A DNA stretch of 64,000 nt from Bacteroidaceae bacterium (GCA_017507385.1 JAFWAX010000077.1:1-64000); one strand, 5' to 3'. Positions 8,560 through 18,024 are shown, counted from the first letter of the stretch. Numbers and translations are program-made. The notes: a model not told the origin generated them from the sequence alone.

Positions 8560-8931
8560 ATGTTGGAAGTAGGTTTGAATCATACCAGTGTACTGACGGT
8601 TGCGGATGATGTGACTGCCATGGCGTTTGGCTCAGGAGATATGCCCGTGTTTGCAACTCCTGCTATGCTGGCTTTGATGGAAAATGCAGCTATGCTGGCG
8701 GTTGCAGATGAGTTGCCAGAAGGCTGTACAACTGTTGGAGGGCAGATAGAGTCTTCGCATCTGAAGCCTTCTAAATTGGGAGATGTTGTTTGTGCTACAG
8801 CAGAAGTTATTAAGGTGGACGGAAAGAAAATCTATTTCAAAGTCAGTGCCTTTTCTGGCGAAACTCTTCTTGGCGAAGGTACTCATCTGCGTTTCATAGT
8901 TGACAGGGAGAAGTTTCTTTCAAGATTGTAA
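8560..8931 (+). CDS. Hotdog-fold acyl-CoA thioesterase (FlK-like)
   Basis: A 123-residue single hotdog domain resembling the fluoroacetyl-CoA thioesterase-like group. Features are FATPAMLALMENAAM near residues 30-45, which forms the central helix with a Glu, and TTVGGQIESSHLKPSK near 62-77, which holds the usual Thr and His active-site positions. It probably hydrolyses a short or aromatic acyl-CoA in the cytosol; the true substrate is unknown. Two small genes follow on the same strand and may be co-transcribed. Confidence 0.8.
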   Translation: MLEVGLNHTSVLTVADDVTAMAFGSGDMPVFATPAMLALMENAAMLAVADELPEGCTTVGGQIESSHLKPSKLGDVVCATAEVIKVDGKKIYFKVSAFSGETLLGEGTHLRFIVDREKFLSRL

Positions 8932-8976
8932 TCATTTCATCTTTATTCATCAGTAAATTATAATTTTCTGTTTCTC

Positions 8977-9144
8977 ATGTCTTATCTTGATTCCCTGACT
9001 CAGTCAGAAGAGTATCGTCGCGAAGAGCTCATTCGCGTCATTGAACGTTCTGTGGAAAACCTTACTCTTCAGGAACTGGAGGCGCTTTATTATGATATGA
9101 CCACAAAAAACTACATCAACGACGACCCTATGGGTGATTTTTGA
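8977..9144 (+). CDS. Small acidic protein, 55 residues
   Basis: ATG at 8977 opens a 55-codon frame closed by TGA at 9142-9144. The product begins MSYLDSLTQSEEYRREELIR and contains ENLTLQELEALYYDMTTKNY. It is strongly charged and predicted to be helical, with no membrane span. The frame lies 45 bases after the thioesterase and about 36 bases before the HAD gene, on the same strand, and its codon use resembles theirs. I do not recognise the family. Confidence 0.65.
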   Translation: MSYLDSLTQSEEYRREELIRVIERSVENLTLQELEALYYDMTTKNYINDDPMGDF

Positions 9145-9180
9145 CATTAAGTTGCATCTTGTTTGAATATCGTTGAAAAG

Positions 9181-9951
9181 ATGGAAAAGAAAAAAATAGA
9201 GGAAGCCATCCAGAAGTATTTGGATGTGCATGGATATGAACGAATGGCTGTGAAGGCCGCGATGTTCGATATGGACGGAGTGCTGTTCGATTCGATGAAG
9301 AACCATGCGAAATGCTGGCATGAGACAATGGCGCATTTTGGAATGGATTTGCCTGAATGGGAAGCGTATATGCACGAAGGACGTACAGGTGCGGGCACCA
9401 TCAATTTGGTGTCGATGCGTGAACGTGGATGTCGGGCTACAGAAGAGGAGATTCAGAATATATACAAATATAAAAGTGACTTGTTCAATCTGTGTCCAAA
9501 GGCTGAACGCATGCTTGGAGCGTATGAGCTGTTGGTGAAGGTGAAGGCGAGTGGGGTGGTGCCGATGGTGGTGACGGGCAGTGGACAGGTTACGCTGCTG
9601 GAGCGATTGAACAGGAATTTTCCTGAGATTTTCAGAAAAGAGCTGATGGTGACGGCTTTTGATGTGAAATTTGGGAAACCGAATCCTGAGCCTTATCTGA
9701 TGGGAATGGCGAAGATGAAGAAGTGGCTTGACGATAGGGTGTTGCAGCCTTGTAATTTCATTGTGGTGGAGAATGCGCCATTGGGTGTTGAGGCTGGTGT
9801 GGCAGCGGGAGTGTTCACCATTGCTGTGAATACCGGTCCATTGCCCGATGGGGCATTGTTGAGCCAAGGTGCAAATCTGCTGTTTCATTCGATGCAGGAA
9901 CTGTGCGATGAATGGGAGAAGGTGGTGTCCTGCCTCAAGGCTTCATCATGA
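9181..9951 (+). CDS. HAD-superfamily phosphatase, beta-phosphoglucomutase-like
   Basis: A 256-residue HAD subfamily IA hydrolase acting on a small phosphorylated metabolite. Motif I is FDMDGVLFDS with D30 and D32, motif II is VVTGSG, motif III includes KFGKPNPEPY, and motif IV is VVENAPLGVEA. A helical cap lies between motifs I and II. I use ATG 9181; an in-frame TTG at 9163 would add six residues. The 3' end overlaps the convergent pgeF gene by 17 bases. The substrate is unknown. Confidence 0.85.
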   Translation: MEKKKIEEAIQKYLDVHGYERMAVKAAMFDMDGVLFDSMKNHAKCWHETMAHFGMDLPEWEAYMHEGRTGAGTINLVSMRERGCRATEEEIQNIYKYKSDLFNLCPKAERMLGAYELLVKVKASGVVPMVVTGSGQVTLLERLNRNFPEIFRKELMVTAFDVKFGKPNPEPYLMGMAKMKKWLDDRVLQPCNFIVVENAPLGVEAGVAAGVFTIAVNTGPLPDGALLSQGANLLFHSMQELCDEWEKVVSCLKASS

Positions 9952-10627
9952 TTCCATTGACAATTCTGCCATTGTGCTTGCGTCGAGCAGAGAAGAATTG
10001 GTCATGGTTGGTAAGGGTGTCAATGCCTGAAACGTGTATGTTTTGGGGGTTGACGCCTTTTTCTATGAGTTGCAGGCGATTGCATTCCCAAAGGTCGATG
10101 TGCCATTTTTCTGCTTGAGGATTGCGTGAGTCTGGGTATCTTTTTGCCAGTTTGTTCATAGGGAACCCTGCTTGCGCAAATAGGTCATAGACTTCGTCGC
10201 CCACCTCGAAGCTGTCTGGCCCGATGCTTGGACCGATGATGGCATGGAGATGTTCGGCTTTTGTTCCGTAGGTGTTTTTCTGCATGTCGATGTTGGCCTG
10301 TACGATGCGTTGTTGTGTGCCCTTCCATCCTGCATGTACAGCAGAAATAACTTTTTGATTTTCATCCCATATAAGAACTGGTACGCAGTCGGCTGTGCGT
10401 ACACAAATGCAGAGGTTGGGAATGTGTGTGGATAGGGCATCCACTCCATCGAGAGCAAGTGCTTGCTCAAGTGGATTTTTGCTTAGGAAAGTTTCGTCAA
10501 TGATTCTTGTCACTGTCTCGTGTGTCTGATGCAGTGGCATGATGAGCTGGGGGATGTCGATGAAAACACCGCCATCTCTCGTTGTGGAGAAGGCGGTGAT
10601 GTGTTGTGGAGTGTCGTAAATCAACAT
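9935..10627 (-). CDS. pgeF: Peptidoglycan editing factor PgeF (YfiH, laccase domain)
   Basis: A 230-residue protein of the YfiH/PgeF family, reported in other bacteria to keep L-Ser from replacing L-Ala in peptidoglycan precursors, and also described as a purine nucleoside phosphorylase. Family motifs are RTADCVPVLIWD, SAVHAGWKGT and IGPSIG, holding the Cys and His metal-binding positions. It is the last gene of the hpt-adk-obg-pgeF unit, 49 bases after obg. Its stop region overlaps the convergent HAD gene. Confidence 0.9.
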   Translation of the reverse strand: MLIYDTPQHITAFSTTRDGGVFIDIPQLIMPLHQTHETVTRIIDETFLSKNPLEQALALDGVDALSTHIPNLCICVRTADCVPVLIWDENQKVISAVHAGWKGTQQRIVQANIDMQKNTYGTKAEHLHAIIGPSIGPDSFEVGDEVYDLFAQAGFPMNKLAKRYPDSRNPQAEKWHIDLWECNRLQLIEKGVNPQNIHVSGIDTLTNHDQFFSARRKHNGRIVNGIMMKP

Positions 10628-10676
10628 GGGTTGAATGGATTTTAAGGGTCATGCCGGACATGAAGATGTATGGGAT

Positions 10677-11864
10677 TTACTCCTCATACTCAAAGTCTTC
10701 TAAGTCTTCAATGTCTTCTTCGTCAAGGAACTCAATCTCATCCTCTTCAGTAGCGTCTTCGTCGCCCCATCCTTCATCATCGTCATCAATGTCGTTCATG
10801 TAGGCAAATGTTTTTGTGGCATGGATGATGGACTCTTGGGTGTTGATGGCGGCGATTTTGTTGCTTTCGCTGTTCATCTCTTTCCAGAGTATGTCCTTGA
10901 GTTCTTGCAGCCCTTGTTGGGCGACGGCGCTGATGAAGACAACGGGAATGTCGTCAGGCAGTCCTTCTTTGAGCATCTCCTTCAGTTCCTCGTCTTGTCC
11001 GAGAAGGTCGCACTTGGTGATGGCAAGCACTCGTCCCTTGTCGAGCAGGTCAGGGTTGAATTGTGCAAGTTCGTTGAGCAGCACATCGTATTCGTGTCGG
11101 ATGTCCTCGGTGTCAGCAGGCACCATGAACAGCAGCAGCGAGTTGCGTTCAATGTGGCGAAGGAAACGAAGACCCAGACCGCGTCCTTCGCTTGCTCCCT
11201 CGATGATGCCAGGAATGTCTGCCATGACGAACGAACGTCCGTCGCGATAGGACACGATGCCCAATGAAGGTTCAAGGGTGGTGAAGGGGTAGTTGTCTAT
11301 CTTGGGTTTTGCTGATGAAACTGCATTGACGAGTGTAGATTTGCCTGCGTTAGGGAAGCCTACAAGACCCACGTCTGCCAAGAGTTTCAGTTCGAGGATG
11401 ACGGAGCGTTCCTGCATTGGTTCTCCTGGCTGTGCATAGCGTGGTGCCTTGTTAGTAGGGGTGGCGAAATTGAAGTTGCCCAATCCTCCGCGTCCTCCTT
11501 TCAGCAAGATGACTTCCTGCCCGTGTTCTGTCACGTCGCAGATGTATTCGCCTGTTTCTGCATCATATACGGCTGTTCCGCATGGCACTTCGATGTATGC
11601 GTTCGCGCCTTGTTTGCCAGTTGACTTGTTTTTCGAGCCATTCCCTCCGTGTTCTGCCTGAATATGGCGGTCATAGCGCAAGTGGAGAAGAGTCCAGTAA
11701 TTGCGGTTCCCTCGCAGGATGACATGACCGCCACGTCCTCCGTTGCCTCCATCTGGACCTCCTTTAGGCAAATATTTGGCACGGTGCATATGGGTAGAAC
11801 CTCGTCCACCTCGTCCTGAGCGGCAATAGATTTTTACGTAATCAATGAAGTTTGATTCAGCCAT
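10677..11864 (-). CDS. obg: GTPase Obg
   Basis: A 395-residue essential GTPase that works in 50S ribosome assembly and stress signalling. The glycine-rich Obg fold spans about 1-160 ([21 protein letters not shown]). The G domain follows with G1 [10 protein letters not shown]3 DIPGI and G4 TKCD. The C-terminus ends in a long Asp/Glu-rich tail, as in many Bacteroidetes and Proteobacteria Obg proteins. It sits between adk and pgeF in the same orientation. Confidence 0.95.
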   Translation of the reverse strand: MAESNFIDYVKIYCRSGRGGRGSTHMHRAKYLPKGGPDGGNGGRGGHVILRGNRNYWTLLHLRYDRHIQAEHGGNGSKNKSTGKQGANAYIEVPCGTAVYDAETGEYICDVTEHGQEVILLKGGRGGLGNFNFATPTNKAPRYAQPGEPMQERSVILELKLLADVGLVGFPNAGKSTLVNAVSSAKPKIDNYPFTTLEPSLGIVSYRDGRSFVMADIPGIIEGASEGRGLGLRFLRHIERNSLLLFMVPADTEDIRHEYDVLLNELAQFNPDLLDKGRVLAITKCDLLGQDEELKEMLKEGLPDDIPVVFISAVAQQGLQELKDILWKEMNSESNKIAAINTQESIIHATKTFAYMNDIDDDDEGWGDEDATEEDEIEFLDEEDIEDLEDFEYEE

Positions 11865-11948
11865 TCAATCTCTGTCTTGTGTCTATAGAATAAAAGAATG
11901 CATCATTGCCAGACAAAGTCCTTGCTGGGCAATGATGCATCCTGAAAA

Positions 11949-12521
11949 TTATGCGTTTTTGTCGATAGCAGCAAAAATGTTAGAGAGCATTGTCTCTTTT
12001 GCGCCAGTCCATGTGAAGGTGTTGCGGATGCCTTCCTTCTCGAACCATTCAGCGAGTGGCGCAGTCTGGTTGCGGTACACGTCGAAACGCTTCTTGATAG
12101 TTTCTTCGTTGTCATCTGCACGTCCTTGTTCCTTTGCACGGTTGAGAAGACGGGCCATGAGCACCTCTTCGTCAACGACGAGCTCAATCATCATGCCCAT
12201 GTCATCTCCACGTTCTGCAAGCATCGTCTTGAGCGCTTCAGCTTGTGCTATAGTGCGTGGGAAACCATCGAAAATAACGCCTTGTCCTTTTGGCAGAGCG
12301 TCATAAGTCTTGGCGAGGATGTCAATCATCAACTCGTCAGGGATGAGCTGTCCGTTATCAATATAGCCCTTTGCTATTTTGCCGAGTTCTGTTCCGTTCT
12401 TGATTTCACTGCGGAGCACATCGCCAGTTGAAATGTGCCCCATATTGTATTTTGCAACGATTTCATCGCTGTAAGTGCCCTTGCCTGAGCCTGGAGCACC
12501 GAAGATAATGATATTCTTCAT
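11949..12521 (-). CDS. adk: Adenylate kinase
   Basis: Converts ATP and AMP to two ADP. The P-loop GAPGSGKGT lies at residues 8-16, the AMP-binding motif STGDVLR follows, and FDGFPRT is intact. The 190-residue length and the absence of a zinc-type Cys LID mark the short-LID form. It lies 44 bases after hpt, so purine salvage and nucleotide balance are probably co-expressed. Confidence 0.95.
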   Translation of the reverse strand: MKNIIIFGAPGSGKGTYSDEIVAKYNMGHISTGDVLRSEIKNGTELGKIAKGYIDNGQLIPDELMIDILAKTYDALPKGQGVIFDGFPRTIAQAEALKTMLAERGDDMGMMIELVVDEEVLMARLLNRAKEQGRADDNEETIKKRFDVYRNQTAPLAEWFEKEGIRNTFTWTGAKETMLSNIFAAIDKNA

Positions 12522-12565
12522 TGGATTTCGTTTATTTAGATATTTTATAGTATGATTTCTTGAGT

Positions 12566-13096
12566 TTAGTTTTTTACCACGTAGATGTCCTTATAGTTGC
12601 GCCCTTGCCCATCATAGTCAAGTCCGTACCCAACAATGAATTCGTTAGGAATCTCCATTGCACAGTACTTTACATCCAGGTCCACTTGCAGTTTGCCAGG
12701 CTTCATCAGCAATGTGGCTATTTCGACCGAACGTGCTCCTTGGGCTTTGAACTGTGGCACAATATTGTGCATGGTTATGCCGGTGTCAATAATGTCTTCC
12801 ACCAGAATGATGTCTCTTTCTTTGAGAACAGCGTTGACGCCAATCAACTCCTTTACCTTGCCAGTGCTCTCCATCCCTTCATAGGACGAGAATTTAGCGA
12901 ATTGAATCTCGTGACTGAACGTTAGTTTTCGTACAAGGTCGGCTGCAAACATGAAAGCTCCATTCAGGACTCCTATCAGCAAGGGGTTTCTTTCTTGGTA
13001 GTCAGCATTTAGCTTGTCTGCCAACATGGAAATTTTCTCTTCGATTTGCTTGTGCTGTATGAATAATTCAAACTTTTTGTCCTTGATTGTAATCAT
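12566..13096 (-). CDS. hpt: Hypoxanthine phosphoribosyltransferase
   Basis: Salvages hypoxanthine (and often guanine) to the nucleotide using PRPP. The PRPP loop is VEDIIDTGIT (about 98-107) and the flexible-loop and purine-binding segments are present. 176 residues is the family norm. It is the first gene of the hpt-adk-obg-pgeF unit. A possible -7 box TAGATTTG lies about 30 bases upstream on the minus strand, with no clear -33 element. Confidence 0.93.
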   Translation of the reverse strand: MITIKDKKFELFIQHKQIEEKISMLADKLNADYQERNPLLIGVLNGAFMFAADLVRKLTFSHEIQFAKFSSYEGMESTGKVKELIGVNAVLKERDIILVEDIIDTGITMHNIVPQFKAQGARSVEIATLLMKPGKLQVDLDVKYCAMEIPNEFIVGYGLDYDGQGRNYKDIYVVKN

Positions 13097-13283
13097 AAAA
13101 ATGACATTTGCCGCATTTAAGATGCAAATCTACACAAAAAATCCATATTTGAGAGTGAAAACCAGAATAAACACATGAAAAAACGTGATATAAACAGCAC
13201 TTTTGTCCTTTTTTGTCGTTTTTTTTGATATCTTATTACTATTTTTGCACATCAAAACTCATCTATTATATTAAATCCTTGAA

Positions 13284-14834
13284 ATGATGAAGATTTTGTC
13301 ATCAGCTCAGTTGAAAATTGTTGATGCTTATACAATAGAACATGAGCCAGTTTGTTCTACGGACTTGATGGAGCGTGCCTCCCGAGCTGTGGTTGACAAG
13401 ATTCGTTCGCGTTGGACTGTCGATACTCCCATGAAGATTTTTGCTGGTCCTGGAAACAACGGTGGTGATGCGCTTGCTGTTGCTCGCATGCTGGGTGAAT
13501 CAAACTATAAAGTTTACGTATATTTGTTCAATACGTTAGACAAACTCTCTCCTGATTGTCAAATCAACAAACAGCGACTGCTTGATATTCAAGAACTCAA
13601 GCAGCACACACTGGGTGCCCGCAATATTGAATTTGTAGAAATCAAATCGCAGTTTACACCTCCTGCATTGGAGGAAGGAGATGTGGTTATCGATGGGCTC
13701 TTTGGAACAGGGCTGTCACGTCCTCTGAATGGAGGTTATGCTTCGGTTGTTAAGTATATCAATGCTTCTCCAGCAACAGTCGTCTCCATTGATGTTCCCT
13801 CTGGTCTAATGTGTGAAGACAATACTTACAATGTGATGAATCACATCGTAAAAGCCGATGTCACTTACACCATTCAGTACCCTAAGCTTGCATTTTTCTT
13901 CCCTGAAAATGATCTCTATGTGGGGCAGTGGGAAGTGCTCGATATTGGCATCATCGATCCTTGCAGCGAAGAGACTGCTACTCCTTACGTTTTTACTGAA
14001 AAGTCTGATATTCAGGCCATGCTCAAGAAGCGTTCACGCTTTGTACACAAAGGCATGGAAGGGCATGCGTTGCTTATAGCAGGCAAAAAAGGGATGGCTG
14101 GTGCCGCCATTCTCAGTGCAAGGGCTTGCATGCGAGGAGGAGTTGGAAAACTGACCATACGCACTCCAGAATGCAACGCCTCAATTTTGCAGTCAACAGT
14201 GCCAGAAGCAATCATCAATGTGGATGCCGACCCCAACTGCTTCAGCCAATCGGTCGATTCAGGAGATTATGATGCCATGGCCATTGGTCCGGGCATAGGC
14301 ACTTCGCCTTATACCGTTCAGGCATTCATTGATCAGATTACCTTTGCCAAGTGCCAGGCTGTGATAGACGCCGATGCCCTCAATATCTTTGGCAATCATA
14401 GAGGCTGGGTTAATTTGCTGCCTCGTCGCAGCATTCTGACTCCTCACAAGAAAGAACTGTTTGGGCTCATCGGCGCCACTCGCAATTCGTATGAACAGTT
14501 AGAACGCACACGCGAAATGGCTGTCCGCCAGCAGATTTATGTCGTTATCAAGGGTGCTTATTCTGCTGTTGTCACTCCAGAGGGAAAAGCCTACTTCAAC
14601 TCTACTGGCAATCCAGGTATGGCGACAGCTGGTTCGGGCGATGTGCTTACCGGCGTTATCTTGGCCTTGTTGGCGCAGGGCTATTTGGCAGAGAATGCTG
14701 TGCGCCTTGGAGTTTATCTGCATGGACTTTCTGGCGATTTGGCAGCAGAAGACCTGTCATGTGAAGGATTGATTGCCAGCGACCTTGTTGACTATCTTCC
14801 TAAAGCATTTAAAGCATTGAAACAGAACAATTGA
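13284..14834 (+). CDS. nnr: Bifunctional NAD(P)H-hydrate epimerase/dehydratase
   Basis: Repairs damaged NADH and NADPH hydrates. The N-terminal epimerase domain (about 1-215) carries FAGPGNNGGDALAVAR. The C-terminal ribokinase-like dehydratase (about 230-510) carries GPGIGTSPYT and ATAGSGDVLTG with the catalytic Asp. The 516-residue fusion is the standard bacterial layout. A candidate -7 box TATTTTTG is at 13240-13247. The first of two adjacent ATG codons is used. The DUF4831 gene follows closely. Confidence 0.94.
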   Translation: MMKILSSAQLKIVDAYTIEHEPVCSTDLMERASRAVVDKIRSRWTVDTPMKIFAGPGNNGGDALAVARMLGESNYKVYVYLFNTLDKLSPDCQINKQRLLDIQELKQHTLGARNIEFVEIKSQFTPPALEEGDVVIDGLFGTGLSRPLNGGYASVVKYINASPATVVSIDVPSGLMCEDNTYNVMNHIVKADVTYTIQYPKLAFFFPENDLYVGQWEVLDIGIIDPCSEETATPYVFTEKSDIQAMLKKRSRFVHKGMEGHALLIAGKKGMAGAAILSARACMRGGVGKLTIRTPECNASILQSTVPEAIINVDADPNCFSQSVDSGDYDAMAIGPGIGTSPYTVQAFIDQITFAKCQAVIDADALNIFGNHRGWVNLLPRRSILTPHKKELFGLIGATRNSYEQLERTREMAVRQQIYVVIKGAYSAVVTPEGKAYFNSTGNPGMATAGSGDVLTGVILALLAQGYLAENAVRLGVYLHGLSGDLAAEDLSCEGLIASDLVDYLPKAFKALKQNN

Positions 14835-14853
14835 GACAGAACATTTGAAAAAT

Positions 14854-15909
14854 ATGATAATGAAAAGAATTATACTCATAGCATTTACAGCCTTAATGTC
14901 TTTGTGGGCAATAGCGCAGACACAAGTGACAGCATTCACTCCTGGCGTGGCCGCCAATGGAGTGAACTATGCTTTGCCAAAAACAAGGTTGCGAATAGAT
15001 GTTACAGCCATGAAGGTGGTTTACACGCCTGGAGAATATGCCAAGTATGCAGAACGTTACCTTCACATCATCTCGGCAGATAAAGCGGCTTCCACACAGT
15101 GGAGCGTGACCAGACTTAATGTCTATCAGGAAGGTGTGCCCGACACGTCTAAAGTATTCACCGTCAAGATGAAAGACAAGACTATTGCTCCTATGGTGCA
15201 ACTCACCAATAGTGGTATCCTTGTGGCTGTCAACACCACTGCAGAGCTTGATACCCCTGATTACCCCTCGACCCATGCAACCAACCATCGGCTTGATGCA
15301 CGGCAGTATCTCACGGCAGAAATTCTGTCTGCAACCTCTGTAGCCAAGCGAGCAGAACTGACAGCGCAAGAGATACTCGACATCCGCGAAAGCAAGAATG
15401 CCATCAAGCGTGGACAAGTAGAGTCGATGCCACAGGATGGTGCTTCGCTCAAGATTGTGCTGGACGAATTGGATGTGCAGGAACGAGCGCTGACCCAGCT
15501 TTTTGTTGGATATTCTGACACCACAGTTACCTATCAGACATACACCATCCTGCCAGCAGAGGATATTGAAAAAGATGTCATTTTCCGATTCTCTCGCAAA
15601 CTGGGTTTTGTCGATGCAGACGACCTTGCTGGAGATCCCTACTATATCTCATTGAAAAACCAGCACACTGTCGTTCTTCCTGACCAGGCTGAACTTCTGA
15701 AGAAAAAGATTGCCGGTCTGGTATATAATATGCCCAGTATGGCAAAGCTTACCATCAGCACGATGCAAGGTCCTCTCTATGAGCAGGAACTGCCATTTGC
15801 ACAGTTTGGTACGCTTGATGTGCTCAGTGCAACCCTCTTCAACAAAGGTGCAAGCACACGTCTTACGCTGGATCCTGCCACTGGAGGCATCCAGCATCTG
15901 GAGCAATGA
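14854..15909 (+). CDS. DUF4831 family exported protein
   Basis: An exported protein of unknown function. It begins with a signal peptide (KRIILIAFTALMSLWAIAQ) and then TPGVAANGVNYALPKT and the VYTPGEYAKYAERYL segment typical of DUF4831, a Bacteroidales family. The rest looks like beta-rich repeats. Starts are possible at 14854 or 14860, and an upstream TTG at 14845 is less likely. It begins about 20 bases after nnr, so it may share its promoter, although the two products have no obvious link. Confidence 0.8.
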   Translation: MIMKRIILIAFTALMSLWAIAQTQVTAFTPGVAANGVNYALPKTRLRIDVTAMKVVYTPGEYAKYAERYLHIISADKAASTQWSVTRLNVYQEGVPDTSKVFTVKMKDKTIAPMVQLTNSGILVAVNTTAELDTPDYPSTHATNHRLDARQYLTAEILSATSVAKRAELTAQEILDIRESKNAIKRGQVESMPQDGASLKIVLDELDVQERALTQLFVGYSDTTVTYQTYTILPAEDIEKDVIFRFSRKLGFVDADDLAGDPYYISLKNQHTVVLPDQAELLKKKIAGLVYNMPSMAKLTISTMQGPLYEQELPFAQFGTLDVLSATLFNKGASTRLTLDPATGGIQHLEQ

Positions 15910-15999
15910 TGTAGCCAGAAGACATCTGTTGGTGCGTGAAAACAAATTCTATTATTTTGTATAAATTTTTATTATAAACTTTTTAAAAACATCAAGAAA

Positions 16000-16674
16000 A
16001 TGAAAAAGTATCTTGCAGAAATGGTAGGAACAATGGTTCTTACACTTCTTGGCTGTGGAACAGCCGTTTCACTTAACTGTGGTTCAGACACAGCTTCAGT
16101 CGTAGGTACAGCAATGGCATTCGGTCTTGCTGTTGTTGCAATGGCATACACCATTGGTGGTGTTTCGGGTTGCCACATCAACCCAGCCATCACTTTGGGA
16201 TGCCTTGTTTCTAAGCGTATCAGTGGTAAGGATGCTGCCATGTACATGGTGTTCCAAGTGATTGGTGCTATCATTGGTGCAGCAATCCTCTTTGCTCTCA
16301 CTTCTAACGATATGGCTCAGGCTGGCGGCACTCTGACAGGCGCAAACAGCACTGGCAATCATGGCGTTGTTGTAGGTCTCATCGCTGAAATCGTTCTCAC
16401 TTGCATCTTCGTTCTCGTGGTTCTTGGCACAACAGACGCAAAGAAGGGTGCAGGCAACTTTGCAGGCCTCGCAATCGGTCTTTCGCTCATCCTCATTCAC
16501 CTTGTAGGCATTCACTACACTGGCACATCAGTGAACCCTGCACGTTCTATCGGTCCAGCTCTCTTTGAAGGCGGACAGGCACTTGCTGACCTCTGGGTGT
16601 TCATCGTTGGTCCATTTGCTGGCGCAATCCTTGCTGCACTCATTTGGAAGGTGATTGGCGAAGAAAAAGCATAA
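16000..16674 (+). CDS. aqpZ: Aquaporin Z-type water channel
   Basis: A 224-residue inner-membrane channel of the MIP family with six membrane spans. The two NPA boxes are INPAIT (N61) and VNPARS (N179). A His before the second box (LILIHLVG) and the Arg right after it fit the narrow water-selective filter of AqpZ rather than a glycerol facilitator. It ends in a strong terminator. Confidence 0.93.
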   Translation: MKKYLAEMVGTMVLTLLGCGTAVSLNCGSDTASVVGTAMAFGLAVVAMAYTIGGVSGCHINPAITLGCLVSKRISGKDAAMYMVFQVIGAIIGAAILFALTSNDMAQAGGTLTGANSTGNHGVVVGLIAEIVLTCIFVLVVLGTTDAKKGAGNFAGLAIGLSLILIHLVGIHYTGTSVNPARSIGPALFEGGQALADLWVFIVGPFAGAILAALIWKVIGEEKA

Positions 16675-16697
16675 AGCAGTCAACAGAAATATCTTTT

Positions 16698-16731
16698 GAG
16701 ACACATCATTCTTTTGATGTGTCTCTTTTTT
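16698..16731 (+). terminator. Terminator of aqpZ
   Basis: GAGACACATC and GATGTGTCTC form a perfect 10-bp stem (11 with the closing A-T) around a short loop, followed by a run of T. Confidence 0.9.
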
Positions 16732-16733
16732 TG

Positions 16734-16741
16734 TAACTTTG
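16734..16741 (+). promoter_or_regulatory. -7 box just before the MFS gene
   Basis: TAACTTTG ends five bases before the first ATG of the MFS gene, so a transcript from it would have almost no leader. The -33 spacing is poor: the nearest TTTG is 17 bases away. Confidence 0.5.
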
Positions 16742-16745
16742 CAGC

Positions 16746-17927
16746 ATGATGGAAAAAGAAAAGCTTTGGAATTCAAACTATGTCAAGGTGTGGCTGGCTA
16801 ACTTCATGATATTCTTTTCATTCATGATTGTTACGCCCCTTCTTCCGCTCTATCTGAGCGACACCTTTCAGGCTGACAAGGATACGATAGGCTTCATCCT
16901 GTCGGGCTACACGTTGACAGCCCTTCTGGCGCGTCCCATCGCTGGCTATCTGGTTGATAGCTATTCCCGGCGAGCCGTTCTGCTGATATGCTACTTCTTC
17001 TTCTTTGCCCTCTTTGCTGGCTATCTGGTGGCTGGGACAATGACTCTCTTTGCCATCATCCGCACAGCCCATGGCGCACCCATGGGAGCTGCAACTGTGG
17101 CTAACAGCACATGCGCCATCGATGTGCTTCCGTCCTCCCGGCGAGCAGAAGGCATCGGCTATTATGGCCTGTCCAACAATCTGGCGACCAGCATGGCACC
17201 CACCGTCGGACTGCTGATATATGATAAGATAGGCAATTATGATGTCATTTTCCTGGTAGCCCTGTGTGCAGCCATGATAGGCTTCGTCATCAATGCAACC
17301 GTGCATTTCCCTGTCAAAGAGATTGTGCCCAATCGAAATCCTATTTCCTTTGATCGTTTCTTTCTGGTGAAAGGGTGGAGCGAGGGCGTCGTCATCATGA
17401 GCGTGGGGCTTTCCTATGGCGTTCTGGTTACTTATCTTGCCATCTATGGCAAAGAAGAGCTGGGCATGACGGCAGGCACAGGTGCATGGTTTGCCGTGCT
17501 GTGTAGTGGCTTGATACTTTCTCGCCTCATCGGCGCTCGTTCCTTGCGCAAGGGGAGGGTAGTGCAGAATGTCAATCGAGGCATCCTCATCAGCGTGTTC
17601 GGCTACCTGCTTTTTGCCCTCATGAAGAACCCTGTAGGCTTTTATGGCGCTGCCATCATTATCGGCTTGGGCAACGGGCACATCTTCCCTGGCATGCAGA
17701 CCATGTTCGTCAACTTGGCACCCAACAATCAGCGCGGAACAGCCAATTCCACCCTGCTCACCTGCTGGGACATTGGCATGGGCATCGGTGTTGTCTTTGG
17801 CGGCATGGCTATCCATTACTCAGGCTATTCTGCTGCATTCTGGTTTGCCTTCATCGTCAATCTCCTTGGCGTTATCTTCTATTTCCTCTATGTGAAGAAT
17901 CATTTCGTTAAGCATCGTCTCCGATGA
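16746..17927 (+). CDS. Major facilitator superfamily transporter
   Basis: A 393-residue inner-membrane transporter with about 12 spans. The loop after the second span reads ARPIAGYLVDSYSRR, the MFS motif A region, and a long central loop splits two six-helix halves. It resembles drug/arabinose-type exporters, but the substrate is unknown. It has no operon partner. The start is either of two adjacent ATGs at 16746 and 16749, right after a -7 box, which suggests a leaderless mRNA or a slightly later start. Confidence 0.85.
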   Translation: MMEKEKLWNSNYVKVWLANFMIFFSFMIVTPLLPLYLSDTFQADKDTIGFILSGYTLTALLARPIAGYLVDSYSRRAVLLICYFFFFALFAGYLVAGTMTLFAIIRTAHGAPMGAATVANSTCAIDVLPSSRRAEGIGYYGLSNNLATSMAPTVGLLIYDKIGNYDVIFLVALCAAMIGFVINATVHFPVKEIVPNRNPISFDRFFLVKGWSEGVVIMSVGLSYGVLVTYLAIYGKEELGMTAGTGAWFAVLCSGLILSRLIGARSLRKGRVVQNVNRGILISVFGYLLFALMKNPVGFYGAAIIIGLGNGHIFPGMQTMFVNLAPNNQRGTANSTLLTCWDIGMGIGVVFGGMAIHYSGYSAAFWFAFIVNLLGVIFYFLYVKNHFVKHRLR

Positions 17928-17955
17928 AGAATGATGTTGTCAAGTTTTGGAAGAA

Positions 17956-18024
17956 AAACGGAGTGCCCCACACCGATGAATCGGTGTGGGGCACTCCGTT
18001 TCATCGATGTGGGGCACATCGATG
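17956..18024. repeat. REP-like three-arm palindrome (GTGGGGCAC), copy 1
   Basis: A perfect 22-bp hairpin with a two-base loop (17956-18001) is followed by a 10-bp palindrome with loop GGG (18002-18024). Arms share the core CGRTGTGGGGCAC. Related elements are at 48791-48854 and 59696-59767. It lies between the convergent MFS and rubrerythrin genes. Confidence 0.8.

Noticed and set aside
9935..9951. The 17-base overlap of HAD and pgeF 3' ends, and the 23-base overlap of PAP2 and tilS, as unusual
   Set aside because: Short convergent overlaps are common in compact bacterial genomes and both stops are clear.
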